64,000 bases of DNA from CAZAPG01 sp964486935 (GTDB lineage Bacteria > Chloroflexota > Anaerolineae > 4572-78 > J111): contig CAZAPG010000007.1 in the NCBI GenBank assembly GCA_964486935.1, forward strand, positions 62,001 to 126,000, given 5' to 3'. A model generated the notes under the pieces. That model did no database searches, had not been told where the DNA came from, and saw only the letters and a program-made list of their open reading frames with translations. This document shows, one piece after another, positions 49,609 to 58,772 of the stretch; the stretch's first letter is position 1; the number at the start of each line of letters is the position of its first letter. The position numbers were made by a program, and so were the translations under genes.

Positions 49609-51888
49609 TCATCTGATCTCCACCAGATATTCCGCCGCTACCCAGCCGATGCGCCCGCCGCCGGCGTCTACTTTGACCCACTCAATCCCCTCTGCCGACT
49701 CGCGGTCGTACAAAACCCGAAGTGTGGTTCCTTCCGGCAGGGTTCCGGCAATGGGGCCGGCAGGCGTCCAGCGCAGCCTGACCCCCTGCCCGCCCGTGTT
49801 AGCCACCACCGCCAAAACCGGCGTGGGGGTAAAGGTGGGCGTGGCAGTGGGGGTAGCCGTAGGCGTGGGAGTAACGGTGGCGGTGGAAGTGGCGGTTGCT
49901 GTAGGTGGATTAGATGTGGGCGACGGGGTTGCGGTGGGGGTAACGGTGGGCGTGGCGGTGGGGGTAGCCGTAGGCGTTGGCCCCGGGGTAGGCGTAGAGG
50001 TAAAAGTGGCGGTTGGGGTGGGCGTCGGCGGCACAAAGGGATCAAGCGCCGTGGTGTGGATAACCAGCACAATCAGTTCCAAAGGCTGGTCCAGCCCAAA
50101 CACGCCGGCCTCGCGCAGCCTTTGGGCCACGTTGTTTTGCAGGGCCACCACACTGTTGTGCGAGGGGTTGGTGCCGGACCTGATCCAGACTTCTAGCTTG
50201 AGCGTTTCTTCGGCTTCTTCATCATCAGGCGCTAATACTTTCCAGCTATCCAGCGTGGCCGAGCCGGTCAGGTGGGAGACTTCCTGATTCAAGGCGCGCT
50301 GAATCTCGCGCTGCCGGGCTGCCTCTGTAAATGAGTCGAGAGAAAGCGTCCACAGCACCCAGCCCATCAGCAGCAGCAAAATAGCCGAGCTTAACACGCC
50401 GCCGCTAAAAACACCCAGCCGGCCCTGCCGGTTTAGTTTTGGCCTGAAGCCCAGCAGGAAAAAAACCAGGGCGCTGGCCGCGCTAATGGCTACCAGGTTG
50501 GTCAAAAAAAGAATCAACGCGCCCTGGGCAATATCACGGTTTAGCCAGGAAATGCCAATACCTACCGTGGCTAACGGCGGAACCAGCGCCGCCGCAATAG
50601 CCACCCCCGGCAGCGAGGCCGACATCTCTTTGCGGCAAATAGCATACGCCCCGGCCAGGCCGGAAATCAGGGCCACGCCCAAATCAAACAAGGTAGGAGC
50701 GGTTCGGCTTAGAATTTCGTTGGTGGGTTCCAAATCGGGCAAAATTAAGCCAACCAGCAGCCCCATGCCAATAGCCAGCAGCATGCCGCGCAAGGTGGCG
50801 CTGGCGGCTAACCCCAGCAGCTTGCCATCGGCTTGAATCATGCCCAGCCCCAGCCCTACAATCGCTGCCATCAGCGGCGCAACCAGCATGGCCCCAATAA
50901 TCACCGCCGGGCTGTTCAGCAGCAGCCCCAGCGCGGCAATGCCGGCGGCCAGGCCAATCATCATGAAAAAATCTATTTTGGGCCGCGCCCCGCGCCGAAT
51001 TTGCTTGTAAACTTCTACCCGTTCATCAAAAGCCAGCGTTGGCAAAAAGTGAGTGGCCTGCCACCACACCCGCCGGGTCAGGGAGCCAAAGCTGCCATCA
51101 AACTGTTTGACCAGCACGGTTGGGCCTTTATTTTGGGCGGCAATTTGCTGGGGAATGGCGCCAAATAAGAGCTGGCTAAAGACATTCTCGTTGGTAAAGC
51201 CCAACATGGTAATATCGCGCGTTTCGGCCTGGGCAAGCACGCCCTGAATAATGTTATCATCCCGAATAATTTTGATTTCAAAGCCGGGCGTGTCGGCCCA
51301 GGGCTGCGTAATTTCTTGTAACCAGCGGCGGCTCTCGGCCACGCTGGCCGCGTCGGCGTCGGCAGGCACTACGTATACTGAACAGATATGGGCCTGCTTT
51401 GGGGTGCTGAGGGCCAGATTCATTGCCAGTGGCGTGTTGGGGCCGCCGGCGGTTGGCACCAGCACCCGCATGGTTTCTTTTCTGATAAAAGCGTCATCCG
51501 GCCAGTTGGGGTTGGCCCTGACAACGGCCAGATTGCAGGTGGCTTGTTGAAGTACGTGATCGAGCGTGCTGCCCAGCAGATAACCGCGCTTGGGCGGCCC
51601 GCCACGCCAGCTCACCAGCAGCAGTTCCGGCGAAAGCTGCCGAACCTGCCGCAGAATTACTTTGGCCGGCGCTTCGCTTTGTATTACTTTGGTTTCAATG
51701 GGGATATCGGCCAGTAAAGCCGGAATCTCCAGCCAATCCGGGCGCTGCTCTGTTAGACGCACAATAACAAGGGTCAACCGGCCGGCGTTAGCCTTGGCCA
51801 GCAGATAGCCCAGATAGAGTAAAGGTTTAAAGTCATCCTTACCCCTGATGGCAGCCAATACGTGATATGATGAGGGTTGGGTTGTCAT
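49609..51888 (-). CDS. Tandem Usp-DUF389 membrane protein with C-terminal SH3b
   Basis: From the ATG at 51888 the product has 759 residues. An ATG at 51960 would add 24 unconvincing residues from C-rich DNA. Residues 1-125 and 130-275 look like two universal-stress-protein folds (LLLVSWRGGPPKRGYLLGST; VLVPTAGGPNTPLAMNLALS). They are followed by a DUF389 membrane domain (about 300-530, some seven spans; SPAVIIGAMLVAPLMAAIVG). An extracytoplasmic alpha/beta domain comes next, then a TPTATPT-type linker of about 70 residues and a C-terminal SH3b domain (RLRWTPAGPIAGTLPEG ... VAAEYLVEI). Usp folds often bind ATP and SH3b domains often bind cell-wall peptides. The protein therefore spans from nucleotide sensing inside to wall contact outside. 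DUF389 function is not established. Confidence 0.88.
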   Translation of the reverse strand: MTTQPSSYHVLAAIRGKDDFKPLLYLGYLLAKANAGRLTLVIVRLTEQRPDWLEIPALLADIPIETKVIQSEAPAKVILRQVRQLSPELLLVSWRGGPPKRGYLLGSTLDHVLQQATCNLAVVRANPNWPDDAFIRKETMRVLVPTAGGPNTPLAMNLALSTPKQAHICSVYVVPADADAASVAESRRWLQEITQPWADTPGFEIKIIRDDNIIQGVLAQAETRDITMLGFTNENVFSQLLFGAIPQQIAAQNKGPTVLVKQFDGSFGSLTRRVWWQATHFLPTLAFDERVEVYKQIRRGARPKIDFFMMIGLAAGIAALGLLLNSPAVIIGAMLVAPLMAAIVGLGLGMIQADGKLLGLAASATLRGMLLAIGMGLLVGLILPDLEPTNEILSRTAPTLFDLGVALISGLAGAYAICRKEMSASLPGVAIAAALVPPLATVGIGISWLNRDIAQGALILFLTNLVAISAASALVFFLLGFRPKLNRQGRLGVFSGGVLSSAILLLLMGWVLWTLSLDSFTEAARQREIQRALNQEVSHLTGSATLDSWKVLAPDDEEAEETLKLEVWIRSGTNPSHNSVVALQNNVAQRLREAGVFGLDQPLELIVLVIHTTALDPFVPPTPTPTATFTSTPTPGPTPTATPTATPTVTPTATPSPTSNPPTATATSTATVTPTPTATPTATPTFTPTPVLAVVANTGGQGVRLRWTPAGPIAGTLPEGTTLRVLYDRESAEGIEWVKVDAGGGRIGWVAAEYLVEIR

Positions 51889-52027
51889 AAATTTATTTAC
51901 GCGCTTGCCATTGACGTTTACACAGAAAGGAAGGTTGGGGGTTGGGAGATTAAATCTCATCCCCTAATAGCTGTGATTGTTTTAAGGTTATCCAATCCCG
52001 GTAGGGCGGCAGAGGATTTTGACTGAG

Positions 52028-52819
52028 TCAGGAATTGAGCCGGTAGAGTTCGGGGCGGCGGTCTTTGAAAACCGGAATTTTCTGACGCACGGCGGCCACC
52101 GTATCGGTTTCGATGGTGGCGGTGAGCAAAATTTCTGACTCGCCGGCTTCGACCACGGCGTTGCCCCAGGGGTCAACAATAACCGAGTGTCCACAAAAAC
52201 TGTTGGCGGTATCGCTGCCCACCCGGTTAACAGCCACCATAAACATCTGGTTTTCTATGGCTCGCGCCCGAATCAGCGTGCGCCAGTGGGCCAGGCGGGG
52301 GTGGGGCCATTCGGCGGGCAGGTAGACCAGGCCGACCCCTTGCAGGGCGTAGGCGCGAAACATCTCGGCAAAGCGCAAATCGTAGCAAATAGCCAACCCC
52401 TGCTGACCCCACGGCGTTTCAACCATGGTGAGATGCTGGCCGGCGGCCAGGTATTGGTCTTCGTCCATCAGGCCAAACAGGTGAATTTTGCGGTAAAGGC
52501 CGGCCTGCCGGCCATGCGGGTCAAACATCAGGGCGGTGTTGGCCGGCTGTCCCTGCTCATTCAGAGCCATCATGGAGCCAAGAAGCCAGATGTTGTGCTT
52601 TTGGGCCAGTTTGCCAACGGCCTGAATAATTTCGGCGTGTTGGGCGGCCAGCGGTTCAAGGTTGGGCCAATCGTAGCCGGTGGTCCACATTTCTGGAAAA
52701 ATGATGATGTCGGAGCCGCGCCGGGCGGCTTCGGCAGTCCAGGTTTCGGCTTTTTGCAGGTTAGCCTGGGGGTCGCCCAAGGCAATATCTATTTGCGCCA
52801 GCGAGATGGTTAGCTGCAT
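52028..52819 (-). CDS. Nitrilase-superfamily amidase (omega-amidase-like)
   Basis: The 263-residue product, from the ATG at 52819 with GAGGAG 7 nt upstream (an ATG at 52843 lacks this), is a complete carbon-nitrogen hydrolase. Its catalytic triad is E43 in FPEMWTTGYDW, K111 in YRKIHLFG and C145 in LAICYDLRF. The spacing and the ICYDLRFAE phrase match the omega-amidase/YafV branch, which hydrolyses alpha-ketoglutaramate and alpha-ketosuccinamate to the keto acid and ammonia, a metabolite-repair step. Other small amides are possible. It is cytoplasmic with no signal peptide. It lies between the DUF389 gene and a palindromic repeat. Confidence 0.93.
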   Translation of the reverse strand: MQLTISLAQIDIALGDPQANLQKAETWTAEAARRGSDIIIFPEMWTTGYDWPNLEPLAAQHAEIIQAVGKLAQKHNIWLLGSMMALNEQGQPANTALMFDPHGRQAGLYRKIHLFGLMDEDQYLAAGQHLTMVETPWGQQGLAICYDLRFAEMFRAYALQGVGLVYLPAEWPHPRLAHWRTLIRARAIENQMFMVAVNRVGSDTANSFCGHSVIVDPWGNAVVEAGESEILLTATIETDTVAAVRQKIPVFKDRRPELYRLNS

Positions 52820-52850
52820 GGAGAACTCCTCTGAGAATAGCAAATTGTCT

Positions 52851-52883
52851 AGACCTTTGAGGTTTTGAAAACCTCAAAGGTCT
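52851..52883. repeat. Palindromic repeat C
   Basis: Perfect 16-bp arms AGACCTTTGAGGTTTT / AAAACCTCAAAGGTCT around a single G. It lies between the amidase start and the 3' end of the large kinase fusion. Third member of the family at 49276-49325 and 49559-49591. The compensated variable bases (CTTT with AAAG) argue for conserved folding of the RNA or DNA. Confidence 0.8.
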
Positions 52884-52982
52884 GCTCCTTTGTAAATAGC
52901 TGCTTGATTAACCTAACGGGACGCTTTGGGCCACGTTTCACGTTCTACGCTACGTAGTGGGTGGTAGGTGGAACATGTTTTT

Positions 52983-55900
52983 TTATTTATAAAAGTTGAA
53001 CTGGGCTTCCAGCTTTTCTGCCTGGGCCAAATCTGGTTTGGCATCGAGTTTGGTTAAGGTTGTTTTGGCCTGGGCCAGATATTGGCGGGCCTGGTCTGTT
53101 GAGTCTGCCAGCCAGGCCAACTGGGCCAGCCACAGTCTGGTTCGGGCAACTTCATATTTGCTTTTCAGCCGGGTCAAGGTTTCTAAACTGCGTTGCAGGG
53201 CGGTTTCGGCCAGGGCCTGTTGGCCTCGCGTCAGATGAATTTGGCCTAGCATCCGACATGATTTACCCTCTTGCAGCGGATTACCCTGTTCAACAGCCAG
53301 GTCAATGGCGCGTTGGGTGTGGACCAGCGCCAGGTCAAATTTGCCGGTTTTCAGGTAAAACTCGCCCCAGCGACGCTCTAGTTCTGGCAGGTAATCATCG
53401 GCGCCAACTTCGGCAAAAATTGTCTGGCTGCGGCTTAAACTGCTTTGCGCTTCGGGCCACATTTCTTTAAAAATATACACCTGGGCCAGTTTACTAAGGG
53501 TTTTGGCTTCATCTTTGGCCATGCCAATCTGTTTCCAGATGGTGTAATTTTCTTCAAATAAAAATATGGCTTCATCCCATTCGCCGCGAGTTAAATGGAT
53601 GAGCGCCAAATTATTATTGGCCCGGCTTTGGCCGTCGATATCGCCAATTTTTTCGGCAATTTCTAAACTTTTGCTAAAGGCGTGGCTGGCCTGTTCCCAA
53701 TCGCCCTGATAAAAACAGGCCATACCCAAATTGATATAAGGGCTAATTTGTCCAGCGATGTCGTCAATTTCCTGATAAATCTGCACGCTCTCTTCGGCAA
53801 AGGGTACGGCTAAATCAAAATTGCCTCGCAGCAGCGAAATAGCGCTGAGGCGGGTATAAGCCTGGGCGGTGGTTTGCTGGGCTTCGCGGGTTTTTATTTG
53901 CGAAGCAATGGTCAAACTTTTTTGGCACCAGTCCATTGCTTTGTCTAACTTGCCCTGGTGGTCAAACGTTCTGGCCCCAATCAGGTAGATGCGAGCGGCC
54001 TCGTTGCTTTGCTCGTCGCCATTTAAAAAATTCAAACCTTTTTCAACCCATTCCAGCGCAGTATCATACTCGCTGCGGCGCTCGTAAACTTCGGCTATCT
54101 GGCAGGCCAGGCCGGCCAGATGATGAGAACGGCCCACCAATAACGTTTCTGCCTGGACATGTTGCAGTGCCGCCTGATAATGCTGAAGCGCATCATCATA
54201 ACGCCCTATCAGGGTCAGCACCTCGCCCAGGTAGCGGTGAACCGGCAGCCGCAAACGCTGGAATGGAGCAACTTCTTCGGGGGGGAGCTGGTCGAGCATT
54301 TCAAGGGTGCGATTGTACCAGAGCAGGGCCGATTCGTTAGCGTGGGCCGATTGGGCCTGTCGAGCGGCCTGAATGCTGTAGACCAGGGCCTTTTCAAATT
54401 CATCGGCCTCGCTAAAGTGGTAGGCCAGTTGCTCGGCAATGCGCTTGGGTTCGGGCATGGCCAGGCGGGCCAGGGCCTCGCCGGCTTGATGGTGCAGCAT
54501 ACGGCGGCGCAGCGTGCCCATATCGGTGTAGAGAACATGTTGAATTTCGGGGTGTTTAAAGTGCAGCAGCGCCCCGTCGGAAGCTGAAGCCTCTTGTAAT
54601 AATTGACGCTCCAGCGCCACGTCGAGATGCTCCAGCACCTCCCATTCCGAGAGGCCACTCATGGCCTGCAGCTCTTCAAATCTAAAAGTTTGGCCCAGCA
54701 CGGCGGCCTGCCGCAGCAGGGTTTGGGTATCGGGGCTAAGGTAGTGAATGCGCCGCCAGACGGCCTCGCGCACGCTGCGGGGCAATCGCACTTCGTCAAT
54801 TTGCGGAAAGTGCGACTCGCCTTCCTGCAAAATAATCAACCCGTCGTCAACCAGGGCTTTGGCTACTTCTTCAACATAAAAGGGGTTGCCTTCGGTGTGC
54901 TGGTAAATTTTTTCGGCCAGCGCCCTGGGCGCGGGTTGTCCCCAAATGTGAGTTAATATTTCATTTACGCCAGGCAGGTCGAGCCGGTCCAGGGTGATTT
55001 GTCGATACATGGGGTAGCGACTCACATGGCGCAGCAAGTCTCGCAGGGGGTGGCCGCGGTCCAGCTCTTCGATTCGATAGGTGCAGATAATCATCAGGGC
55101 CATCGAGGCCATGTGGTGGCTGAGGTATCGCAGCAAATCCAGGCTACTCTGGTCGGCCCATTGCATGTCATCTAAAATGAGCAGCCAGGGCCTTTCTTGA
55201 GTGGCGCGCTTGATAAAGTGGGTTAAATTGCTCATCAGGCGCAACTGCTCCTGTTTTGGTTCCAGCGGGGGTGGTTCTGGCAGGTTGGGCAGCGCCTGTC
55301 GAATTTCTGGCAGCAGCCGGAAGAAATTGCCAATCAGATGCTGGGCTTCATCGTCAAACAACTCTGGCGGCACTAATGAAAAATAGGTGCGTAGGGCCTC
55401 GATAAAAGGGTGGTAAACGGGGCTGCCTTCCGGCTCTACGCAACGCCCTACCAGCAATGCCGGCGGTTCAAACTGAAGGGCGGCCTGATGCGCCAGCGTG
55501 GTTTTGCCAATGCCCGGCTCGCCGGTAATGAAAACCAGTTGGCCGCGCCCGGCCAGCGACTCTTCCCAACAAACTTGCAGCACCTTCAATTGCTCTTCGC
55601 GGCCAATCAGGGGGCCTTCACGCTGCTGCCGGGTATCGCCCACATTGACAATTAGGCTGCTGGAGACGCGTCGCGCCTGTTCGGCGCTGGCGTAACGGGC
55701 GTTGGGGTTTTTGACCAGCAGTTTGAGAATTAAATGCTCCAGCGAAGGTGAAATGTGCGGGGTAAAGTTGCGCGGCGGATGGGGCGCCTCGTGCAGATGG
55801 GCATGCATCACCTCTTTATCGGTTCCTTGAAACGGCAGCCGCTGGGCGAACATTTGGTACAAAATAACCCCCAGAGCGTACAGGTCGGTGCGGGCATCAA

Positions 55901-57758
55901 GGGCTTGCCCCAAAATTTGTTCTGGAGCCAGATAGGCAGCGGTCAGGTGCAAAATAGGGGCATTTTGTAAATTGCGCCCCTCTTCCAGCCGGCCCAGGCC
56001 AATATCACTCAGTTTAGCGCCGTACTCGGTAATAAAAACATTTTGGGGTTTCAAATCGCCGTGAGTGATGCCCCGGCTGTGAATATATTCCAGAGCCAGG
56101 GTTATATCCAGGGCAATGTCAAGGGCCTGGTCGGCCGATAGATACGGGCTGCCGCCGGTTAAAAGCTCATCCAGCGTCGGTTCGTCCATTAACTCTTCTA
56201 CAATAAAGGCAATATCACCATCGCGGTCAACATCGTAAATTTTTACCAGGCTCCGGTGTTCCAGGCTAATAAGTTGCTGCGCCTGGCGCATAATACGGTC
56301 GATGGTTTCTACGCTAAAGGCGGGCGATAGCACCTTTAAGGCCACCGGTCGATTATGTTTGGTATCAATGGCTTTAACCACCGTCCCTAGCTGACCACTG
56401 CCAATTTTCTTTTCAATTTGATAACGCCCGGCAATGAGCTGGCCGGGTAAATTTAGCGCCTTGCGCGCCCTCAGGGCCGATAGCGCCACATCTACCGAAG
56501 GATAAATGGCAAAAAAATCTTCGTAGCCGCCCAGTTTAATCACCCGCAGCGCGCTATCCGAGGGGCCGGCCAGCACAATGGGCGCGTTTTCACCCTCGCG
56601 GCGCAGGGCAACCAGCAATTTGAGGCTGGCTGTGGTGAGCGTCTCCACTTGCGACAGGTCGATAATTGAGCCGGAGTAGCTGCCCTGCTCGCTTAAGCTG
56701 GAGAGTTGCTGCACCAGCCGGTCTACGCCACGTTCATCAAAAACGCTGGTGGGGGTGAGTACGGCGGTTTCCTGGTCGGGCATTAATTGCAGTTCAACCG
56801 CGCCGGGCGGGGTCAGGTCCAGGGTCAGGCCCTCGTAGGCCACCAATATCTCACAAATGGGGCGGGTGGGGTCTTGGGCCTGGTAGGCAATGGCGGTGGA
56901 TTGGATCTCTAGCAGTTGGGCGTCGGAGTAGGTGGGGTCGTGATGAAACAGAATCAGGCGTTTGACTCGCGCGGCGCGGGCCAGGTCTACCCCAATCATG
57001 GCCGAGCTGTGGCCCCAATCTACCTTGAGCCAGGCTTCTTTCAGGGTGTATTGGGCGTCGAAGATGAGGGCGTCGGCGTTGCGAAAAAATTCAATGTGGG
57101 GTTGCACGCTGGCATCATCTAGCTGTTTGTATTCGGCATCGCTGGCGTAAACAAACACGCTGTGCTCATCTTCAAAACGGTAGCTGTAGGCATCGCCGGG
57201 GTGGGGGTTGAGAATAGAGTTGAGCCGTATTTTGCCAATATTAAACGGCTGACCGGCTTTGAGCGGCACAAATTGAATGTCGGCCTGCATATACTCAAGC
57301 GGAACGGGGAAATTGAGCGAGCGCTGCTGGTCTTTAAGCGCCTGGCGCATATTGTGGATACTGTAAATAAAGAGGCGATTACCGGACACAAAGGCGGGCC
57401 GGAAAAAGGGAAATCCCTGAACATGGTCCCAGTGAGCGTGGCTGAAAAGCAGGTGAATAGTGCCCTGGCCACGACCACAAGGGCCTTTCATTAACTCCAG
57501 CCCCAGGTCTCGAATACCGGAGCCGGCGTCGATAATGATGGTTTCATTGCCTGATTGGACTTCTATGCAAGAGGTATTGCCGCCGGCAGTTCCACGAATC
57601 AGAAACGGCAGTTCGCTGATATGGTCCCAAACGGCTTCAACATCATGGGTGTCAATGTTGGGCATGCCATAGATGGCGTGAAAAATTTTGTCTTCTATTT
57701 CTTCGGGTTTAAGTGGAGCGGGGACGGAGCCGCGCGTGCCCCAGATTCGTATTTTCAT
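52983..57758 (-). CDS. MBL-STAS-Ser/Thr kinase-AAA-TPR fusion protein
   Basis: The 1591-residue product combines five modules. Residues 1-320: metallo-beta-lactamase-fold hydrolase with the metal motif H107-x-H109-x-D111-H112 (SHAHWDHVQG) and a later D in YASDAEY. About 335-440: STAS domain (IIDLSQVETLTTASLKLLVA). About 445-715: Ser/Thr kinase with a glycine loop (KIGSGQLGTVV), K475 in VALKVL and catalytic D568 in HGDLKPQN (HGD instead of HRD). It has DIG in place of DFG, and APE is kept (YLAPEQ). About 730-1050: AAA ATPase of the PknK/MalT type, with Walker A GEPGIGKTT and Walker B LLILDDMQWAD. About 1150-1591: TPR array. Kinase-AAA-TPR proteins are known. An MBL hydrolase plus STAS in front is unusual. 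It should act in the cytoplasm as an ATP-dependent signalling scaffold; its target is unknown. Confidence 0.93.
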   Translation of the reverse strand: MKIRIWGTRGSVPAPLKPEEIEDKIFHAIYGMPNIDTHDVEAVWDHISELPFLIRGTAGGNTSCIEVQSGNETIIIDAGSGIRDLGLELMKGPCGRGQGTIHLLFSHAHWDHVQGFPFFRPAFVSGNRLFIYSIHNMRQALKDQQRSLNFPVPLEYMQADIQFVPLKAGQPFNIGKIRLNSILNPHPGDAYSYRFEDEHSVFVYASDAEYKQLDDASVQPHIEFFRNADALIFDAQYTLKEAWLKVDWGHSSAMIGVDLARAARVKRLILFHHDPTYSDAQLLEIQSTAIAYQAQDPTRPICEILVAYEGLTLDLTPPGAVELQLMPDQETAVLTPTSVFDERGVDRLVQQLSSLSEQGSYSGSIIDLSQVETLTTASLKLLVALRREGENAPIVLAGPSDSALRVIKLGGYEDFFAIYPSVDVALSALRARKALNLPGQLIAGRYQIEKKIGSGQLGTVVKAIDTKHNRPVALKVLSPAFSVETIDRIMRQAQQLISLEHRSLVKIYDVDRDGDIAFIVEELMDEPTLDELLTGGSPYLSADQALDIALDITLALEYIHSRGITHGDLKPQNVFITEYGAKLSDIGLGRLEEGRNLQNAPILHLTAAYLAPEQILGQALDARTDLYALGVILYQMFAQRLPFQGTDKEVMHAHLHEAPHPPRNFTPHISPSLEHLILKLLVKNPNARYASAEQARRVSSSLIVNVGDTRQQREGPLIGREEQLKVLQVCWEESLAGRGQLVFITGEPGIGKTTLAHQAALQFEPPALLVGRCVEPEGSPVYHPFIEALRTYFSLVPPELFDDEAQHLIGNFFRLLPEIRQALPNLPEPPPLEPKQEQLRLMSNLTHFIKRATQERPWLLILDDMQWADQSSLDLLRYLSHHMASMALMIICTYRIEELDRGHPLRDLLRHVSRYPMYRQITLDRLDLPGVNEILTHIWGQPAPRALAEKIYQHTEGNPFYVEEVAKALVDDGLIILQEGESHFPQIDEVRLPRSVREAVWRRIHYLSPDTQTLLRQAAVLGQTFRFEELQAMSGLSEWEVLEHLDVALERQLLQEASASDGALLHFKHPEIQHVLYTDMGTLRRRMLHHQAGEALARLAMPEPKRIAEQLAYHFSEADEFEKALVYSIQAARQAQSAHANESALLWYNRTLEMLDQLPPEEVAPFQRLRLPVHRYLGEVLTLIGRYDDALQHYQAALQHVQAETLLVGRSHHLAGLACQIAEVYERRSEYDTALEWVEKGLNFLNGDEQSNEAARIYLIGARTFDHQGKLDKAMDWCQKSLTIASQIKTREAQQTTAQAYTRLSAISLLRGNFDLAVPFAEESVQIYQEIDDIAGQISPYINLGMACFYQGDWEQASHAFSKSLEIAEKIGDIDGQSRANNNLALIHLTRGEWDEAIFLFEENYTIWKQIGMAKDEAKTLSKLAQVYIFKEMWPEAQSSLSRSQTIFAEVGADDYLPELERRWGEFYLKTGKFDLALVHTQRAIDLAVEQGNPLQEGKSCRMLGQIHLTRGQQALAETALQRSLETLTRLKSKYEVARTRLWLAQLAWLADSTDQARQYLAQAKTTLTKLDAKPDLAQAEKLEAQFNFYK

Positions 57759-57792
57759 AGTGGCATTGATACATTACACTAGATTTGTGACA

Positions 57793-57801
57793 AGTATACC
57801 A
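57793..57801 (-). promoter_or_regulatory. Weak extended -10 before the kinase fusion
   Basis: TGGTATACT on the minus strand, about 35 nt upstream of the ATG at 57758, matches the extended -10 style seen elsewhere in the window. No convincing -35. It lies just past the stop site of the upstream glycosyltransferase frame. Confidence 0.35.
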
Positions 57802-57807
57802 CATTTC

Positions 57808-58761
57808 TTATATCCTGGTGAGCAGGTTTTCAAGATATGTATTGCTGACCCGCTTTGTTTGCTGCACAGCGCGTCGTTTGGCCAGCCATTTGGGCAAACC
57901 CACCAGCCCGGCCAGTTGACCCCGCAGCCGCGCTCTGGCGGCCTGGCCGCGCCAGGCTTGCAACGCATCAAGGGCAATTTTAAGTTGAGCGATGATTATT
58001 TTGTGCCCGTAGCGTCTAAAAAGAAATCCGGGCAAATTTTTGGCCAGCACAAAAATGGTGTTGCGGCCGGTGTAGTAACTGGCAATTACCCCGCCGCCGG
58101 TGGCGCTAAGATGATGGTAAACAATCGCCTGCGGGGCAAATACGGCTTTGTAGCCGGCCAACTGCGCCCGCCAATTCAGGTCAACATCTTCCAGATACAT
58201 GAACAGTTCTTCATCAAAGTAGCCAATATCGGCCAGCATGGCCCGGCGATAGGCGACCGCGCCGCCGCAGCCGCCAAAAATATAGATGTCGTTATCAAAC
58301 TGGCCCTCATCTTTTTGCCACACCCCCCGGTTAAGGGGCAGGCCGTTGGTGCCAAACCCATCGCCGGCCGAGTGGAGCCGGTCCGGTTGGTCAAACAGCA
58401 ACATTTTGCTGGCGGCCATGCCGGCCTCGGGGTGGGCGTTGAGCGCGTTGGCCAGGGCTTGCGCCCAGTTGGGGGCTACTTCGGTATCGTTGTTGAGGGG
58501 GATGATGATGTCGCCCCGCGCCTGCTCGATGCCCCGGTTGATGGCTCCGGTCAGGCCCAGGTTGCGGCCCAGTTCTATAATTTTTATTTCGGGAAAGTTG
58601 CGCCGGGTCAGGTCAAGCGACTCGTCGCTGGAGCCGTTATCAACCAGCAAAATTTCAAGGGGGCGATAGCTTTGGGCGCGCAAGGCGTTGAAGCAGGGGG
58701 CCAAATAACGCGCCCCGTTGTAGTTGGGGATAATAATGGAGAGGAGGGGGTTAGCCGTCAT
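57808..58761 (-). CDS. Family 2 glycosyltransferase (rhamnosyltransferase-like)
   Basis: The 317-residue GT-A fold product starts with LSIIIPNYNGARYLAPCFNA. It has LLVDNGSSDESLDL, a donor/metal motif in IIPLNNDTEVAPNW, GGCGGAVAYRR and the acceptor/base region FMYLEDVDLNWRAQLAGY. It resembles WbbL/RfbF-type transferases that move rhamnose or related sugars onto a cell-surface glycan from a dTDP-sugar. The gene lies 11 bp after the dTDP-4-dehydrorhamnose reductase gene, which fits rhamnose use. A C-terminal amphipathic stretch may attach it to the inner face of the membrane. The ribosome site is weak. Confidence 0.93.
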   Translation of the reverse strand: MTANPLLSIIIPNYNGARYLAPCFNALRAQSYRPLEILLVDNGSSDESLDLTRRNFPEIKIIELGRNLGLTGAINRGIEQARGDIIIPLNNDTEVAPNWAQALANALNAHPEAGMAASKMLLFDQPDRLHSAGDGFGTNGLPLNRGVWQKDEGQFDNDIYIFGGCGGAVAYRRAMLADIGYFDEELFMYLEDVDLNWRAQLAGYKAVFAPQAIVYHHLSATGGGVIASYYTGRNTIFVLAKNLPGFLFRRYGHKIIIAQLKIALDALQAWRGQAARARLRGQLAGLVGLPKWLAKRRAVQQTKRVSNTYLENLLTRI

Positions 58762-58772
58762 TCCATGGTTCT

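Noticed and set aside
49800..50030. Short tandem DNA repeats that could suggest a CRISPR array or minisatellite
   Set aside because: The repeats are the codons of the TPT linker. There are no regular repeat-spacer units.
49549..50196. Long plus-strand open frame rich in glycine and arginine
   Set aside because: It is the antisense of the Thr/Pro linker of the DUF389 protein. The repetitive codons produce an open frame, but its protein is low-complexity and there is no promoter or ribosome site.
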